Below, piece by piece: positions 42,501-53,952 of a stretch of 64,000 nt of DNA. The DNA is taken from NCBI GenBank assembly GCA_004194705.1, contig SADC01000283.1, positions 100,641 to 164,640 on the forward strand. Reading direction: 5' to 3'. Numbering within the stretch: position 1 is the stretch's first letter; each line of letters begins with the position of its first letter. Both the position numbers and the translations under genes were made by a program. The notes under the pieces are model-generated. The model had not been told where the DNA came from. It saw nothing but the letters and a program-made list of their open reading frames with translations, and searched no databases. This DNA comes from Ditylenchus dipsaci (taxonomy: Eukaryota > Nematoda > Chromadorea > Rhabditida > Anguinidae).

Positions 42501-45500
42501 TTTTTCAGGGGACACTCCAACAAATATAGAGCCCTAAATGCTGTCTCTGCTTTCAGATACATACCCTCAAAGTCAAGAGAAAGGGGGGGGTCTATTAGGA
42601 AGGGCTTTATAAAATTTACTTAAAAAGGCTTTAAAAAATTTTTTTTATAAAATTTACGGTACGCTAGTTTAGCTTACCTTGAGTAGTAACGCAAAAGCTG
42701 AGAGGTATGTATACTATGCACATTGTTGACAACCACACTAACCTCAAGTTGATATGATGGATTACCCCACCAGTAGATCTTGCCCTTCCACCACAGTTTT
42801 AACATTGGCAACTAAATTTTTATTTTGAAATTCGTAAAAAACGCAAATGAGGGTTGTTTCTCAATTACTCTAGCTGTAACTCTGTTTCCAGCAGGCATAA
42901 GACTAAAGTTAGACGAATTTGTAAGAGCTTCTTTTTTGAAGTTCGTGAGCACAGCTTCGGCGTAACTGTAAAAGACTATTAAACAAACTTATAAAAAGAC
43001 TATTTGAAACTACTCTCTGTCAGTTTTATAGCGTAGAACATGACATGGAAGTAATATACAAACATCCAGGTCAGAGTCATTACGACCGCATTGGTTGATG
43101 GTTGAGCCAAAAATTTGTATTTGGCTCTGTAGATAACTCTGTGAATGTAAAAATTTAGTTTTAAATTGTAAATCAAATATTGTAATGCACCTGTCTGAAT
43201 TGCTCAAGAAGTTTATCTGCTATCTCATTTTTCCATTTTAAAGTTTCGGTGTTCTAAATTAAAAGATTAGAAGTGAAATTGTCAAGTATATGAAAATTTC
43301 AAGCTGAAAGAAAAATTTTTTTTGGCGGGACTTAAATATGTTTTTTTTAATATGTCGCCTAAAGTACGCAATGGCTGAAATTGATTTACGCCCTCAAAAA
43401 ACTGATTTACGCCCTCGAAATACTGGTTTACGCCCTCAAATCTATATATTGCCATTTTTTGTCAAGTTTTTGTAGCCACTTTTTCAATATTTTTACACCA
43501 GCATGTAGCCCTGAATCTTGGCTTTCTAACAAGCTATTGACTGATTTTCTGAGATTTCAAAAAGCTGGAGAAAAAAGTCTTTGTATGGAGCAAATTTTTC
43601 TAAAAATTTGGTCTATAAAATTACTTTTTTTCCAGCTTTTTGAAATCTCAGAAAATCAGTCAATAGCTTGTTAGAAAGCCAAGATTCAGGGCTACATGCT
43701 GGTGTGAAAATATTGAAAAAGTGGCAACAAAAACTTGACAAAAAATGGCAATATATAGATTTGAGGGCGTAAACCAGTATTTTGAGGGCGTAAATCAGTT
43801 TTTTGAGGTCGTAAATTACTTATAGCCAGTACGCAATCCCCCTGCCCGAAAACGCCCAAAATGGTGTCCTAAGAGAAGTTCAGCTACTTTCAACGTGAAA
43901 ATTAGTGGAAGACACTTCTTAGCATTGAATTTTTTTTGCATTTTTGATTTGGGGGACTAATGTAACTGAGTGGACATCTCTAAAAGACCAAAAAGGATAA
44001 AATGTTGAACATAGTTTTGTTAACTTGGGCCTACTACATAAAGAAACTCTGGTATGCATACATGTCTTATGCATCCAGAGTCACTTTCGAGTGATTAGTG
44101 TCTAAGGTATGTGGGTGTGCGCATCTCAACTCCAAGCCCAAGCCCCTGCGCCCCCGAAGGGGCGCAGGGGGCTTGGTTGGTTAGAGATGCGCGCACTCAC
44201 TTACCTTAGACATGATTCCGAGCAAGGCTTTTGATCAAAAATATATATAGAGTCTCTTTTTGCCCAGTTCCAGTGACCAAAACAGGGTAAAAACCACCAA
44301 ATAAGGTATCTGAGTACCTTCCAGAACTGCCGAAAAGTCGATTTTCGGTCAAAATTTTTTTTTTGTGGAAATGCTTCTCCAATCGTTTTTTCATCTTTTC
44401 TACACGTAAAAGTTGTCAAATTGCATAAAAGGGATTCTATACTCCGGCCTTTAAGTCTGGTACTTGGATCTCAGATCAAGTGGGTTTTAACAAAATGTGA
44501 ACCTCTACTGTCATTTTTTGAGATTGTTTAGGCTCAGGCAAGGGTGAACCAGCGTATAATAAGATTAGTTTAAATTTCTTTCTAGAGTTACAAAAAATTA
44601 AATCCATCTTGAAGGAAGCAGACAACTTGTTACGAAAATTTTTCTTTGTGCATGCTGCAGTGGATAGGCGTTAAGGTTTTTGTTGGCTTATAATGGTGTG
44701 CAGGTTCGACCCCACCTGGTGGCAGGCTAGTTATTTCGGCTTGCTTGGCAAATATCTAGAAGTATTTCAAAGCCATATTTGAGATGAGCGACCCAAATTG
44801 CTCCTGGATATTGACCAATGATCGTTGACTTGGCCAATATTGGCCATGGAAGGTTTTTATTCGAAAAGTCCTATTTCAGGATAGGAGTATTTAATGCTTT
44901 GATACGTAAATCAGGGCGAACTCAAAATTTCACACACTTTTTTGAAATTCAAGAAAGACATTTGAGTCCGTCCTAACATGCCCTTGCCTAAGCGTGGGCC
45001 TAATAAAAAAAACAAGAGGAGGAGCAAAACAAAGCCTCTTCCTTCTTTGTTGGATAGAACCCAAAAAGCAGAAATTTCTTTGAAAATCAAAAATTTTGGC
45101 GCTACAGTCGAACCTCTTTATAGTGACACCCCGATCATAGTGACCACATTTTTTCAAAAGTGGACGGCGTCCCGTCCGCCGTCCGTCTGTTTTCGGCCGG
45201 CCGTCCGACCGGCCGTCTTATTTTTTACCAAGGCGCCGGCCTTCGGCCGGCCGTCCAGTTTTTTTTATTAAACCACCGGCCGTCTGCCGGCCGTCCAAAA
45301 AACTAGAAGACGGCTTGCATATGATAAAACGGCCTTAACAAAAAAATTTCTTTTATTTATCATTTATCATCAAAAACGAGCATTCGTAGCTTTCAAGTAT
45401 TTTCATTATTCTAGACGCTTAGTTAAATAATTTCATACTTCAATTTATACCTCAAACCAACAATTACACCTCATTTATGTATGTAGCTAACTAGCTTTTT

Positions 45501-46207
45501 TAAAAATAATAAAATTTTGCCTAAAATTTGGTTGTCATGAATAATACAATACGCAATGAATTTTAGACATCAGTCCACCATCTCGTCCTAAATTTATCGT
45601 CAGCTCCGGCAGTCCGCCGGCCGTCCACACTTTTATGTTTCCCGCCGGCCGTCCCCCGTCCCGTCCTGATATTTAAAACTTTGCCGGCCGTCCCCGTCCC
45701 GTCCTATAAAAAAAATTTCGGCCGGCTTCGGCCGGCCGTCCATTGCCGTCCAGATCATTACCGGCCGTAAACCGTAAATACGGTACACTTGTTGTTTCAG
45801 CTCATTCTTGTTGAGTTGAGAGTTAGAGATGCGCGCACTCACTTACCATAGACATGATTCCGAGAAGTACTCTTGATCATAAAATGCATATAGAGTCTAT
45901 TTTTGCCACGGCCCGAGTTGAAAAACATGGTAAAGCAGCCAAAAAAAGTGGCCCCTTTCCGTAGAAACTTTCCATTGGTCAACCCTATGGGAGGGGCTCG
46001 AATCAGAGAAATTATAGTGAATATTGGACTGACCTGCACATTGACTTCATAATATCGCCAGATTTGGCGGTCGAAATCTCTAAGTTGGCGACGAAACTTT
46101 GTTTTATACTCGTCCAAAGCTTTAGCTCCATCTAATAAAAAGTCTTCATTCGGCTCGACACCATACTTTTCACTCCAATCAAACGGCTCTGAATTTGAAT
46201 TACCCAT
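39532..46207 (-). CDS. Cid1/GLD-2-type nucleotidyltransferase, copy 2
   Basis: Paralogue from the tandem duplication, near identical to copy 1. Exons 46034-46207, 43191-43253, 43014-43138, 42678-42965, 40511-40603, 40174-40328, 39742-39852, 39532-39707. An extra A just 5' of the start puts the upstream ATG of copy 1 out of frame, supporting MGNSNS as the start. A one-base loss in a T run near 39552 (TGTTTTTCTTC against TGTCTTTTCTTC) changes the last residues from EEKTPSLAILGL to EEKHRHLLF. Same missing-base problem in exon 4 and same 34-nt intron. Whether both copies are expressed cannot be told from sequence. Confidence 0.85.
40996..42407. mobile_element. hAT-superfamily non-autonomous element (copy 2)
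   Basis: Duplicate of 33664-35106, with the same CCTGTAAG target duplication at 40988-40995 and 42408-42415. It was therefore inserted before the segmental duplication. One ACTCGATACACCAACTCG unit fewer than copy 1 (array shortened by about 30 bp). Confidence 0.9.
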
Positions 46208-46369
46208 AAAATTTGAATTTAGATTGATATGTTTTTATGTTGAACAAACACTTTTTGAAATGATTTGGCGTTAGTGTAGCTAGTTTTTAAATAATAATTT
46301 TTGTCATATTTGAAGAAATTTGTTGAAATGCAAAGATTGGTGAATTTTTTCAGTAATAGTAAAAAAAGT

Positions 46370-46725
46370 CAGGCGCTAGTGAGAATTATAGAGTATAATG
46401 AATATACTCTATATACTTTATATATGTTGGAACTGGTGCACAATATGCGCCACATTTTTTTTTCTTGAAAAATGCCTTGGTCCCCTGTTGTTTTGAAGGT
46501 CCTCCCTGTCCATTGGAGTTATGATAATATTGTGATCATGGTGATTATGGTTAACATGATCACCTTGAACATAGTCACCTTCAAAACAACAGGAGGGACC
46601 AAGGCATTTTTCAAGAAAAAAAAATGTGGCGCATGTTGTGCATCAGTACCAAAAGTTAGGCGCTAGTAAGAATTATAGAGTATAATGAATATACTCTATA
46701 TACTTTATATATAAGTATAGTAAAT
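46370..46725. mobile_element. fold-back with flanking direct repeats
   Basis: TGCCTTGGTCCCCTGTTGTT at 46468 faces AACAACAGGAGGGACCAAGG at about 46582. The stem continues outward through TTTCTTGAAAAATGCC and GCGCCACA. Outside it, GAATTATAGAGTATAATGAA ... CTATATACTTTATATAT is present as direct repeats at 46380 and 46668. Confidence 0.7.
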
Positions 46726-46955
46726 ATAGATCAAATTTTGCAAACCAGATAATAAAAAATTAGAAAAGAAAAGGCTGTATTAAAATTTAAAAAGAGTGGC
46801 GCTAGTAGAATCGATTCCCAATTTTTCTTTGAAAAATCAACAAGGGGAACCAAGGCATATTTTTGAAACAAAACAACAGGCTGACCTAAGCGAAAATACG
46901 AACCTTCTCTCCACCAGTGGCAAAATTAAATAATAATAAACATCAAAGCAAAATA

Positions 46956-48215
46956 CAGTCTACTCTCGGTATAGTGCACTCTCGATATAGTGTAACTCTC
47001 GATACAGTGTATGTTTTTTACGACTTGGTTGGTTAATTTAAAAACATAAGGAACCATACCTTCGATATAGTGCACTCTCGATACAGTGTAACTCTCGATA
47101 TAGTGTATATTTTTTGCGTTCCCGACAAAGAAAACAGCTCTCGATAAAGTGTATATTTTCTAATTTTATTGAAATTGCTGTCTCTAAATGTAAATTTATC
47201 TGTTTTTTGCAAATTGAGCAATAAGTACTGAAAAAGAGTGAGGTTTGATTACTTTGAACTAGAAGAAATCAGTAATGGAAGTTGCCAAAAATAAAAGCGC
47301 CAAATTCATTAATAAGAAAGTACGATGAGCTACAATTGAATTCTTGGATCTTTTTTGCCGAGGTTAAAAGAACCGAAAAGAAATGTAGTGAAGGGCAGTG
47401 AAGGTGAAACAATCAACAGACGGTTGAAAGCTTTTAGAGCGTTTGATTTTGCCAGTCATTATATAAAACAGCATTCTGATGATCATGCGGTGCTTAGTTT
47501 TGCCGATGCATCAGAAGAATATTTTTACGAAGAGAGGCGAAAAACAGAAACATGATAATGTAATGGCTTGTTTACGTTGTTCGAGTTAGAGTCAGAGTTC
47601 GAGTTAGAGTTCGGGTTTTTGATTATGTGAACACCTCTGATCCGAACTCGAACTCTAACTCGAGGGTGTTGACGTAGCTAGAGTTCGAGGTCGAATTTGA
47701 AGGTGATGATGCATATAACTCGGATTCCCTTGTAGTAAACGGCCTGAAAACTAACTTTTAGTGGCTTTTGACCGCTCAGGGGCGAAATTCTGAGCCATCT
47801 GAGCTATATACATAAGCACGTTCAAGCGCGACCTCGAACTCTAACTCGATGCACGTGAACACCTTCGAGTTAGAGTTCGGATTTTTGAGTACATGAACAC
47901 CTCTTACCCGAACTCGAACTCTAACACTAACTCGAACAACGTGAACAAGCCATAAATGTACATCAAAAATGACCAGTTACTTCTCGTCTAACCGTTAATT
48001 CATTTCTCACATGGTACCATTATTATTTTTGTCGAATAAAATATCTTTTTGATTTGGGGTTCAGGTCATTAAGGCGAAAACTCTCGATATAGTGTACAAC
48101 ATTGACTGCTTTGTTGGGAAACCTTCGATATAGTGTACTCTCGATACAGTGTAACTCTCGATATAGTGTATATTTTTCCAGTCCCCGCGCACTACACTGT
48201 ATCGAGAGTGGACTG
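46956..48215 (+). mobile_element. decayed pogo-type element
   Basis: TA at 46954-46955 and 48216-48217; ends CAGTCTACTCTCGGTATAGT and ACACTGTATCGAGAGTGGACTG. Subterminal ACTCTCGATATAGTGTA repeats. 47355-47555 still encodes a transposase C-terminus: ASHYIKQHSDDHAVLSFADA and EEYFYEERRK align with the same part of the 24328-27557 element. The final TSYFSSNR-like residues are found at about 47970-47998, after a PIF-like insertion. The rest of the transposase is gone. Confidence 0.8.
47564..47952. mobile_element. 389-bp PIF/Harbinger-like MITE
   Basis: Ends TGGCTTGTTTACGTTGTTCG and CGAACAACGTGAACAAGCCA, with TAA at 47561-47563 and 47953-47955. Nested in the decayed pogo element. Subterminal GAGTTAGAGTTCG repeats as in 12528-13676. 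Confidence 0.85.
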
Positions 48216-49037
48216 TATTCAATTGCCCATTTACTTGCGATAATCTTGAAAAAAGATTGGAAAAATTAATCAAAGAAAATAAAAAGGTATAGACTTAAAC
48301 AACTCGACCGTTAAAATGCGCCACCTTGTATTTGAAAGCCAAAAAAATAGACTCTAATTATGATCTCAGGGCTTTTAAGCAATTATAAATGTTTTCCTAT
48401 GCAATTGGATCAATGAAATTTACAAACCCAAAAGATTTTTTGATTCATAACCCTGTGCTTAAGATGCCTGCCTCAAACCCCCTACTCTAAAATCTGAATC
48501 CAAATATTTTCAAAAGAAAGAGAAAGAAAAAATTATTTTATTTATTTCAAGTTATGCTCAGCATAAAAATGTTATATAAATATTCATGCTTCTGAACTGG
48601 ATTAAAAGCAACAGTTATAATAATTTCAAAATCAAAAAAGCTAACAAATTTGAACCCTATTCCTTAATTTTGCCAATTTATTGCCTTGGTCCCCTGTTGT
48701 TTTTTCTGATTTTATTGTGAACCAAAACAAATTGATAGCAATTTCAGCAAATAAAAAGTTTACACGTACATTTTGTCGATAGTTCAGACGACAGCACCCA
48801 AGTGCACTACCTTTCAAAGAGTATAATTTTCTTTAACCGAAAATTGGTTAGAGAACTTATACTCTTTGGTGGTCTACGCTTAGAGAACTCATACTCTTGG
48901 GATGGAGGGGGTGTGGGCTTGGGCTTTTACGGGTTCAGAGGAGCTGTGTTCAAGGCAGAATTTTCAACAAATTACAATAGAGCAAAAAAAATATAGCAGT
49001 TTTTACAGCTATTTCTGACTGTGTACAGGCATTTTTT
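48216..49037. other. intergenic, no gene seen
   Basis: AT-rich; one half-copy of the CCTTGGTCCCCTGTTG module at 48682. Short frames without splice context. Confidence 0.4.
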
Positions 49038-50617
49038 CTATTTTGATTCCATAAGTTTTTCCACCTCCTTGAGCTTTTTCATCTCATGTTCTTCTAGAAA
49101 AGTAATAGCTACTCCAGTTTGACCAGAAGAACAGCAAACTCTTAACTTTAATTAGTCAGAATTACGAAATTAAACGTATTTTAGCAAACCTTTGTAATAC
49201 TTCTGCTTGCTGGAAGGCATATCGTAATTAACTACCAACGGGAAACAGCCCAGCTTACTGCCCCCTTTGTACATTTGATCTGTGGTCACCAGACAGTCGT
49301 TTGAAATAGTATTGCGACTATTTTTTACAAACTGCTGATACTTTTTGCATTGATTCAGAGCCCTACCTTTCTAAAAATGTTACTTTCAATACTGACAGTT
49401 TTGTATGCAATAACTAATACGAAAAAATTTTCACAATTTGTTTTTGCAAACCGAAAATCGCACCAAATAGAAAATTGATTTCATTTTTTTGAATGTGTTT
49501 TTACTCATACGCAAAAGCTTTTATTGGTCTTATAATAAAAAAGGTTAAAATCAAAAACACCTGTCAAAATGTGTTAATCTCCCGTCAAAATATGCAAAAA
49601 AAATAAAAATTTGAAAAGTAAACACCGAAAACAAGAGGTTTTTTTAAATTTGACGGGAGATTCACACATTTTGACGGGTGTTTTCCTCCACAGCCAAAAA
49701 AATGAGCTAGTTTATTTTCGCAATGTAAAGAATCACATAGCCATACTTTCGCACAGTCAAACCACTATTAGACCATATCCGAAAGGCTTATTTTTCACCT
49801 AGATCCAACATTATTTAACCTCCACTTTCGAAGTTTTGTCTTTTGGCAGTTTGGTTCTAAAAATCTCAAGAATTACGATTTTCCCATTTTTTAGAAACTT
49901 ACCACTTTTATACCTATTAAAGCAAAACTTTGATTTAACTATATTTTAATTTTGAAAAGGGTGTCATTGGAAAAAATCTTAGGTTTTTACAAAACCATAA
50001 AAATTTGAAATTTTTAGGACCAAACTGTAAAAAAAGAACTGGCAAAAAAACTATGAACTCGGAAGTAAAAAAAATGTCGAACCCAGGTATTGTTTGATTG
50101 ATGTTCTACTGTAAGCAATTTTTCAATATAGATATATTTATTCTTCAGATTTTTTTAAACTTATCTTGCCAATACTCAATGTTTTTTCTATAACCCTCTC
50201 TCCTTTGCATAAAAATTTAATAAACTAACAGCCACATATGCACTGAAGCCTTTTTCTTTGAGTTGTTTTCCGAGAGCGTCGATCCATGAATGTTTTGTGT
50301 TATTGACGAATATGATAGTCTTGCTCATACTGACCACATTGTGAAGATCACAAAATGTATCGAATTTCCATTGACCCTAAAAAGTGACTTTGTACTACAA
50401 ATATATTAATGTCTTTCGCGAAATAAAATTACTTTTTCTTGGACAGGTATGTAATAATGGCGCACTTTGCTTAGAGCCTCTTTTTCTTGCGCGTTTGATT
50501 TTGGAAGACTGCTTGAAGGAATATCAAAAGAATCATCTTTTTCACTCTTGACATCTTCTATTTTTTGATCCCCATCGAAGTGCATGATGTTTTCTATTGG
50601 TGATTTGTCTAGGGCTA
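49038..50617 (-). pseudogene. DEAD-box RNA helicase, C-terminal domain only, motifs degenerate
   Basis: Minus-strand exons about 50433-50617, 50230-50376, 49190-49370, 49038-49146. They encode VRHYYIPVQEKGQWKFDTFC, KTIIFVNNTKHSWIDAL (motif IV region), SNDCLVTTDQMYKGGSK (motif V position), LVVNYDMPSSKQKYYK, then CCSSGQTGVAITFLEEHEM (motif VI position) and a lysine-rich end. The order fits the second RecA domain of DDX19/Dbp5- or eIF4A-like helicases. Motif V lacks ARGID and motif VI lacks the HRIGRTGR arginines, so ATP hydrolysis is unlikely. The first exon opens in phase 1, so an upstream exon is implied, but no DEAD-domain exon is seen before 53 kb. The last junction is out of phase by one. 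A divergent expressed paralogue remains possible. Confidence 0.6.
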
Positions 50618-50724
50618 CTGAAAATTAACAATTGTCTAAAATGACTGTTAAACTGATCTTTATTTAAAATTTAGTTAAAAGTTAGCTCAAAAGTCGGCCC
50701 TATATGATAATGGGGGCGTTTCTT

Positions 50725-50915
50725 TGCCTTGGTCTCCCTTGCTGTTTTTAATTGTGATTTTATAGGCTTTAGGCTTAGGCAAGGGTAGGCCAGCGTATGT
50801 TGGGATGGCCTCAAACATGAGTCTAAAATACGTTTGAGTGCGTCTCAACATACACTGGCCTACCTAATCCTAAAAGTCCTGAAAAAACATCAGGGGGACC
50901 AAGGAAACCTCCCCC
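50725..50915. mobile_element. CCTTGGTCCCC-type fold-back
   Basis: TTGCCTTGGTCTCCCTTGCT faces CATCAGGGGGACCAAGG. Inner arms GGCAAGGGTAGGCCAGCGTA and ACACTGGCCTACC. Best-formed copy of the module. Confidence 0.7.
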
Positions 50916-51339
50916 CTCCTCATTATCTATAGGGCCCAAAAGTCCATGCAAAACTTTCTGGACACCTTATTTGCAGTATATAGAAGTTGACAGATAAATC
51001 TTTGGTTAACATAAGCAAGATATCATAAGCATTCTTTTTGAAATGCTTTTAATATTATATATTTTTATCTTGAAAAATTACTATTCAAAATGTGAGCTTA
51101 GTGCCAATGCCAATTTGTAGCCAAGGTTTTTAAAACTCACAATCTATAAAGTCTTGGACACATCTAAATTTAGTCAACCGCTACATTAATCAGTGTATCA
51201 ACCGCCTGATTGTTTTCCGGTTGATCAGGGAGTCAGGTGATTAACCTGAAACAATTCCCTGAAGATCCACCATGTACCGGTTGATCAACCGCTGGCTTAT
51301 GAGTTCCTAGTTTTTTTTGGGATTTTAAAAATTTTGTTG

Positions 51340-51703
51340 GTCATTCATAAAAAACATACGCCTTTGCACTTTTTCCATTGCCGCAAGGTGACGAGAAACG
51401 GTCATTGCATTGCTATCCATCTTCTCAGCCAATTCCCGAGTTGTTTGACGGTCGTCCTCTTTTAAAAGAGATTCCAGGTGGTCCTCATCAAACTCGACTG
51501 GACGGCCGGAGCGGAAGCGTCTTCAAGGTCAAAGATGCCCTTTTTGAATTTGGCAAACCATTCACGGGCAGTGCTTTCGCCAATAGCAGCCTCTCCGTAC
51601 ACAGCGCAAATGTCCCGAGCAGCTTGTGCAGCTTTTGGCCTCGATTGAAAGCAAAAAGAAGAAGGTGTCGAAAATGTGATTTTTTGTCAACTTGACAATC
51701 CAT
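51340..51703 (-). pseudogene. mariner transposase N-terminal fragment
   Basis: Starts at ATG 51703 (MDCQVDKKSHFRHLLLFAFN). After one-base frame changes it continues as RDICAVYGEAAIGESTAREW, FAKFKKGIFDLED, then SGRPVEFDEDHLESLL and TTRELAEKMDSNAMTVSRHL. That is the two helix-turn-helix region of mariner-family transposases. Frame breaks near 51645 and 51530. The catalytic DDD domain is absent, so it is dead. Confidence 0.85.
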
Positions 51704-52032
51704 TTCAATTGCCTATAACTGATTAAAAATTAAAGCACACAAGGGTAAATTATAGCGCGTATGAAAGAGCAAATACAGGGCTTCATTTTGGTAAATAACA
51801 TGGCACAAGGCCAGCAATCATTCGTGTCAGGAGATACCGTCAAATAAAAACGCTGGGAACTTATGTTACAACCTAATAATTAGATTTGATCTAGTGGGAA
51901 TTATCAGAAAACAAGACATCATTTGATCCAAAAATATTAATCAAACAAAAACCTGCAATCAACAAAATAATTCACTTCTTTGTTAAATAATATTAATGGC
52001 CTTAATTTTGATATTTGAGTCCAGAAATTCTT

Positions 52033-53268
52033 ATGTCGCACATTTTTTTTAGCTTTCTCGTTTTCTTGCTACACCAAGTGGACTTTTGGAGATTTGATAG
52101 GTATGTGTTGGATTTATTCAAATTTCTATTTTTAATTATGAATTAGTGCTATTCGTAGTGCTGATGCTTTGAGGTATTCGAAGAATTGCGGACCATATTT
52201 GTGGAAAATCACTGAATTGGGATTTCGGTGGGTCCAAAAAACTGAAAAATAGCCAGATTTCCAGATAATCCCACATTTCTTAAATCTTTAATCTCAATAC
52301 TGATAGTTTGCTATTAAAGTGCAACCTAATATACTTTTTTGCTTTTGACTGCCTTGGAATGAAAATATTTCATCCTGAGTCAGATTTTGCCCCGTAGATA
52401 ACTGTACGTTGATAACTGTAGAAATTCGCGTATAATATATATAAATTCTACAGTTATCAAAGTACAGCTATGATAGTGTTTTCACAAAATTATCGATCTT
52501 AAATAGTTATCAGGAACCGGGATCCGAACCTGTGACCGCTATCCGAAACCGAATTCCAAACTTATTCCAGTTCGGTCTTTAGCTGTAAGTATTATACCTT
52601 TTGTCAATGCAGCAGTGTAGGCTACAAAAGAAGTTCTAAAAATTTTAAATATGTTTGCCGACAGCTTCTAACACTCAAGAAGTTGTCGGCCGACATAATG
52701 AGGATAATTCTTAGTCATAAAGATAATTAAACTTTAAGGCGGGTGTGTTTCGAGTGCAACCACTGCACTTATTTTCCAGTAAGCATGTGTTTTTTAAGTC
52801 ATTCATAATGGCTGGTTTTTCAAGCTGAATTCTGTGTACGCCATTCGTAGCTGGTTGCACGTTCATTTGTAAACGAGGAGCAAAAGAATCAGATATACGG
52901 CAGTCCCTACGCTGCAATCAAAAGTCCATTAATTAGGGCTATCAGTCTAGCGCTGCATCTATAGGTAAGTTTATCTTACAAAAATTTTGAAAAAATAAAA
53001 AAATTGTTTAAAAAATTTTTGTACAAAAAACAAAAAACCAAATATTTGGTTTATACTACGGCCCTACACCAAGAACTAAACCTTAATTAGCGAAGATGGT
53101 AAAGATGGACCAGCTGATAAGGCATATTATTATGGCTACAGTGGATATGGATATGGCGATCCTTTGAGCACTCCTGTAGCTGGAATTGATCCAACTGGTC
53201 CAGGAGTGGTTAATCCTTTGGCCGAGGGCTGTTCGTTGCAGTGTCTGCATTGCTTGTTGGCTATATGA
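52033..53268 (+). CDS. candidate small secreted peptide, two exons
   Basis: Exon 1 (52033-52100) encodes MSHIFFSFLVFLLHQVDFWR, a good signal peptide, and ends in phase 2 at GATAG|GTATGTG. Exon 2 (53091-53268) begins after TTAATTAG in the matching phase and encodes a Gly/Tyr-rich stretch (AYYYGYSGYGYGDP), a Pro/Gly segment (GIDPTGPGVVNPL) and a Cys-rich end (CSLQCLHCLLAI) before TGA. AATAAA follows directly at the stop. About 81 residues. No family recognised. Further small exons in the 990-bp gap cannot be excluded. The join is inferred from phase and signals only. Confidence 0.45.
52711..52917 (-). other. open frame of uncertain meaning
   Basis: 68 residues with Cys pairs (ENKCSGCTRN) and balanced composition, in opposite orientation inside the gap of the preceding candidate gene. 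No splice partners or family recognised; could be an isolated exon or chance. Confidence 0.2.
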
Positions 53269-53952
53269 ATAAATATATAAAAAGACTCTATTGTAAATAG
53301 TAGTTTTCACTAAAATAGTGTATGTCTTTTCATTCGTCGTGTTTTAATTTTTTTGTAAGCTATACAAAATAGTGAAATTTTTTTTTTATCTATTATTTCT
53401 TTTATCATTTTATACTATTAATAAATTGTCTGAATTTTCAAAGATAATAGTAACTAAAGACTATTAAACGTGATAATCATAACAATTTTCATAAATTCAG
53501 ATGCGCGAGGACCAACCTAGTTTGGTCGATAATTTTTCGGATTATTTTTTGTGTGCATTTTAAATTTGAGTTCTAGGTGTTGATCAATGTGGAAAACCTT
53601 CCAGCGGTAAACAGCTGCAGGGCAGCGGACGTAACCGAACTCGTACGATCTCGTACGATCCAAGCCACGCTGGCTCGACTGGTGGATGGATCAAAACTTT
53701 GAGCAAATTGTAATTTAAACATATCATAATCCGAAAACATTGTCGACCAAATCAGGTAAGCGCAAATTTGAATTTTTCAAATCGCTGTGCTTACCAAGTC
53801 GCATGGTACTTTAAAACGCTTTACGAGATTTAATATGGATTCTTATTTCTTTGTCAGCATTATTTGTTCACTTCCTGAATACGAACATTGGGATCTTGTA
53901 GTTGTGGGCTACTGTTTTCTAAAATTCTATTGAATTATACTTAGCTACTTTA

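Larger units (their letters stand above)
39077..46360. repeat. tandem segmental duplication, copy 2
   Basis: About 7.28 kb, same order as copy 1: nucleotidyltransferase gene, ACCGTGAAAG element interrupted by a hAT element, 440-bp palindrome, GC-rich hairpin and GGCCGGCCGTCC array. The junction with copy 1 is short (GCAAAAAAATTTTGCAAAA). Confidence 0.95.

Noticed and set aside
51378..51695. 105-residue plus-strand frame
   Set aside because: Opposite-strand shadow of the mariner transposase fragment, which has clear family motifs on the minus strand.
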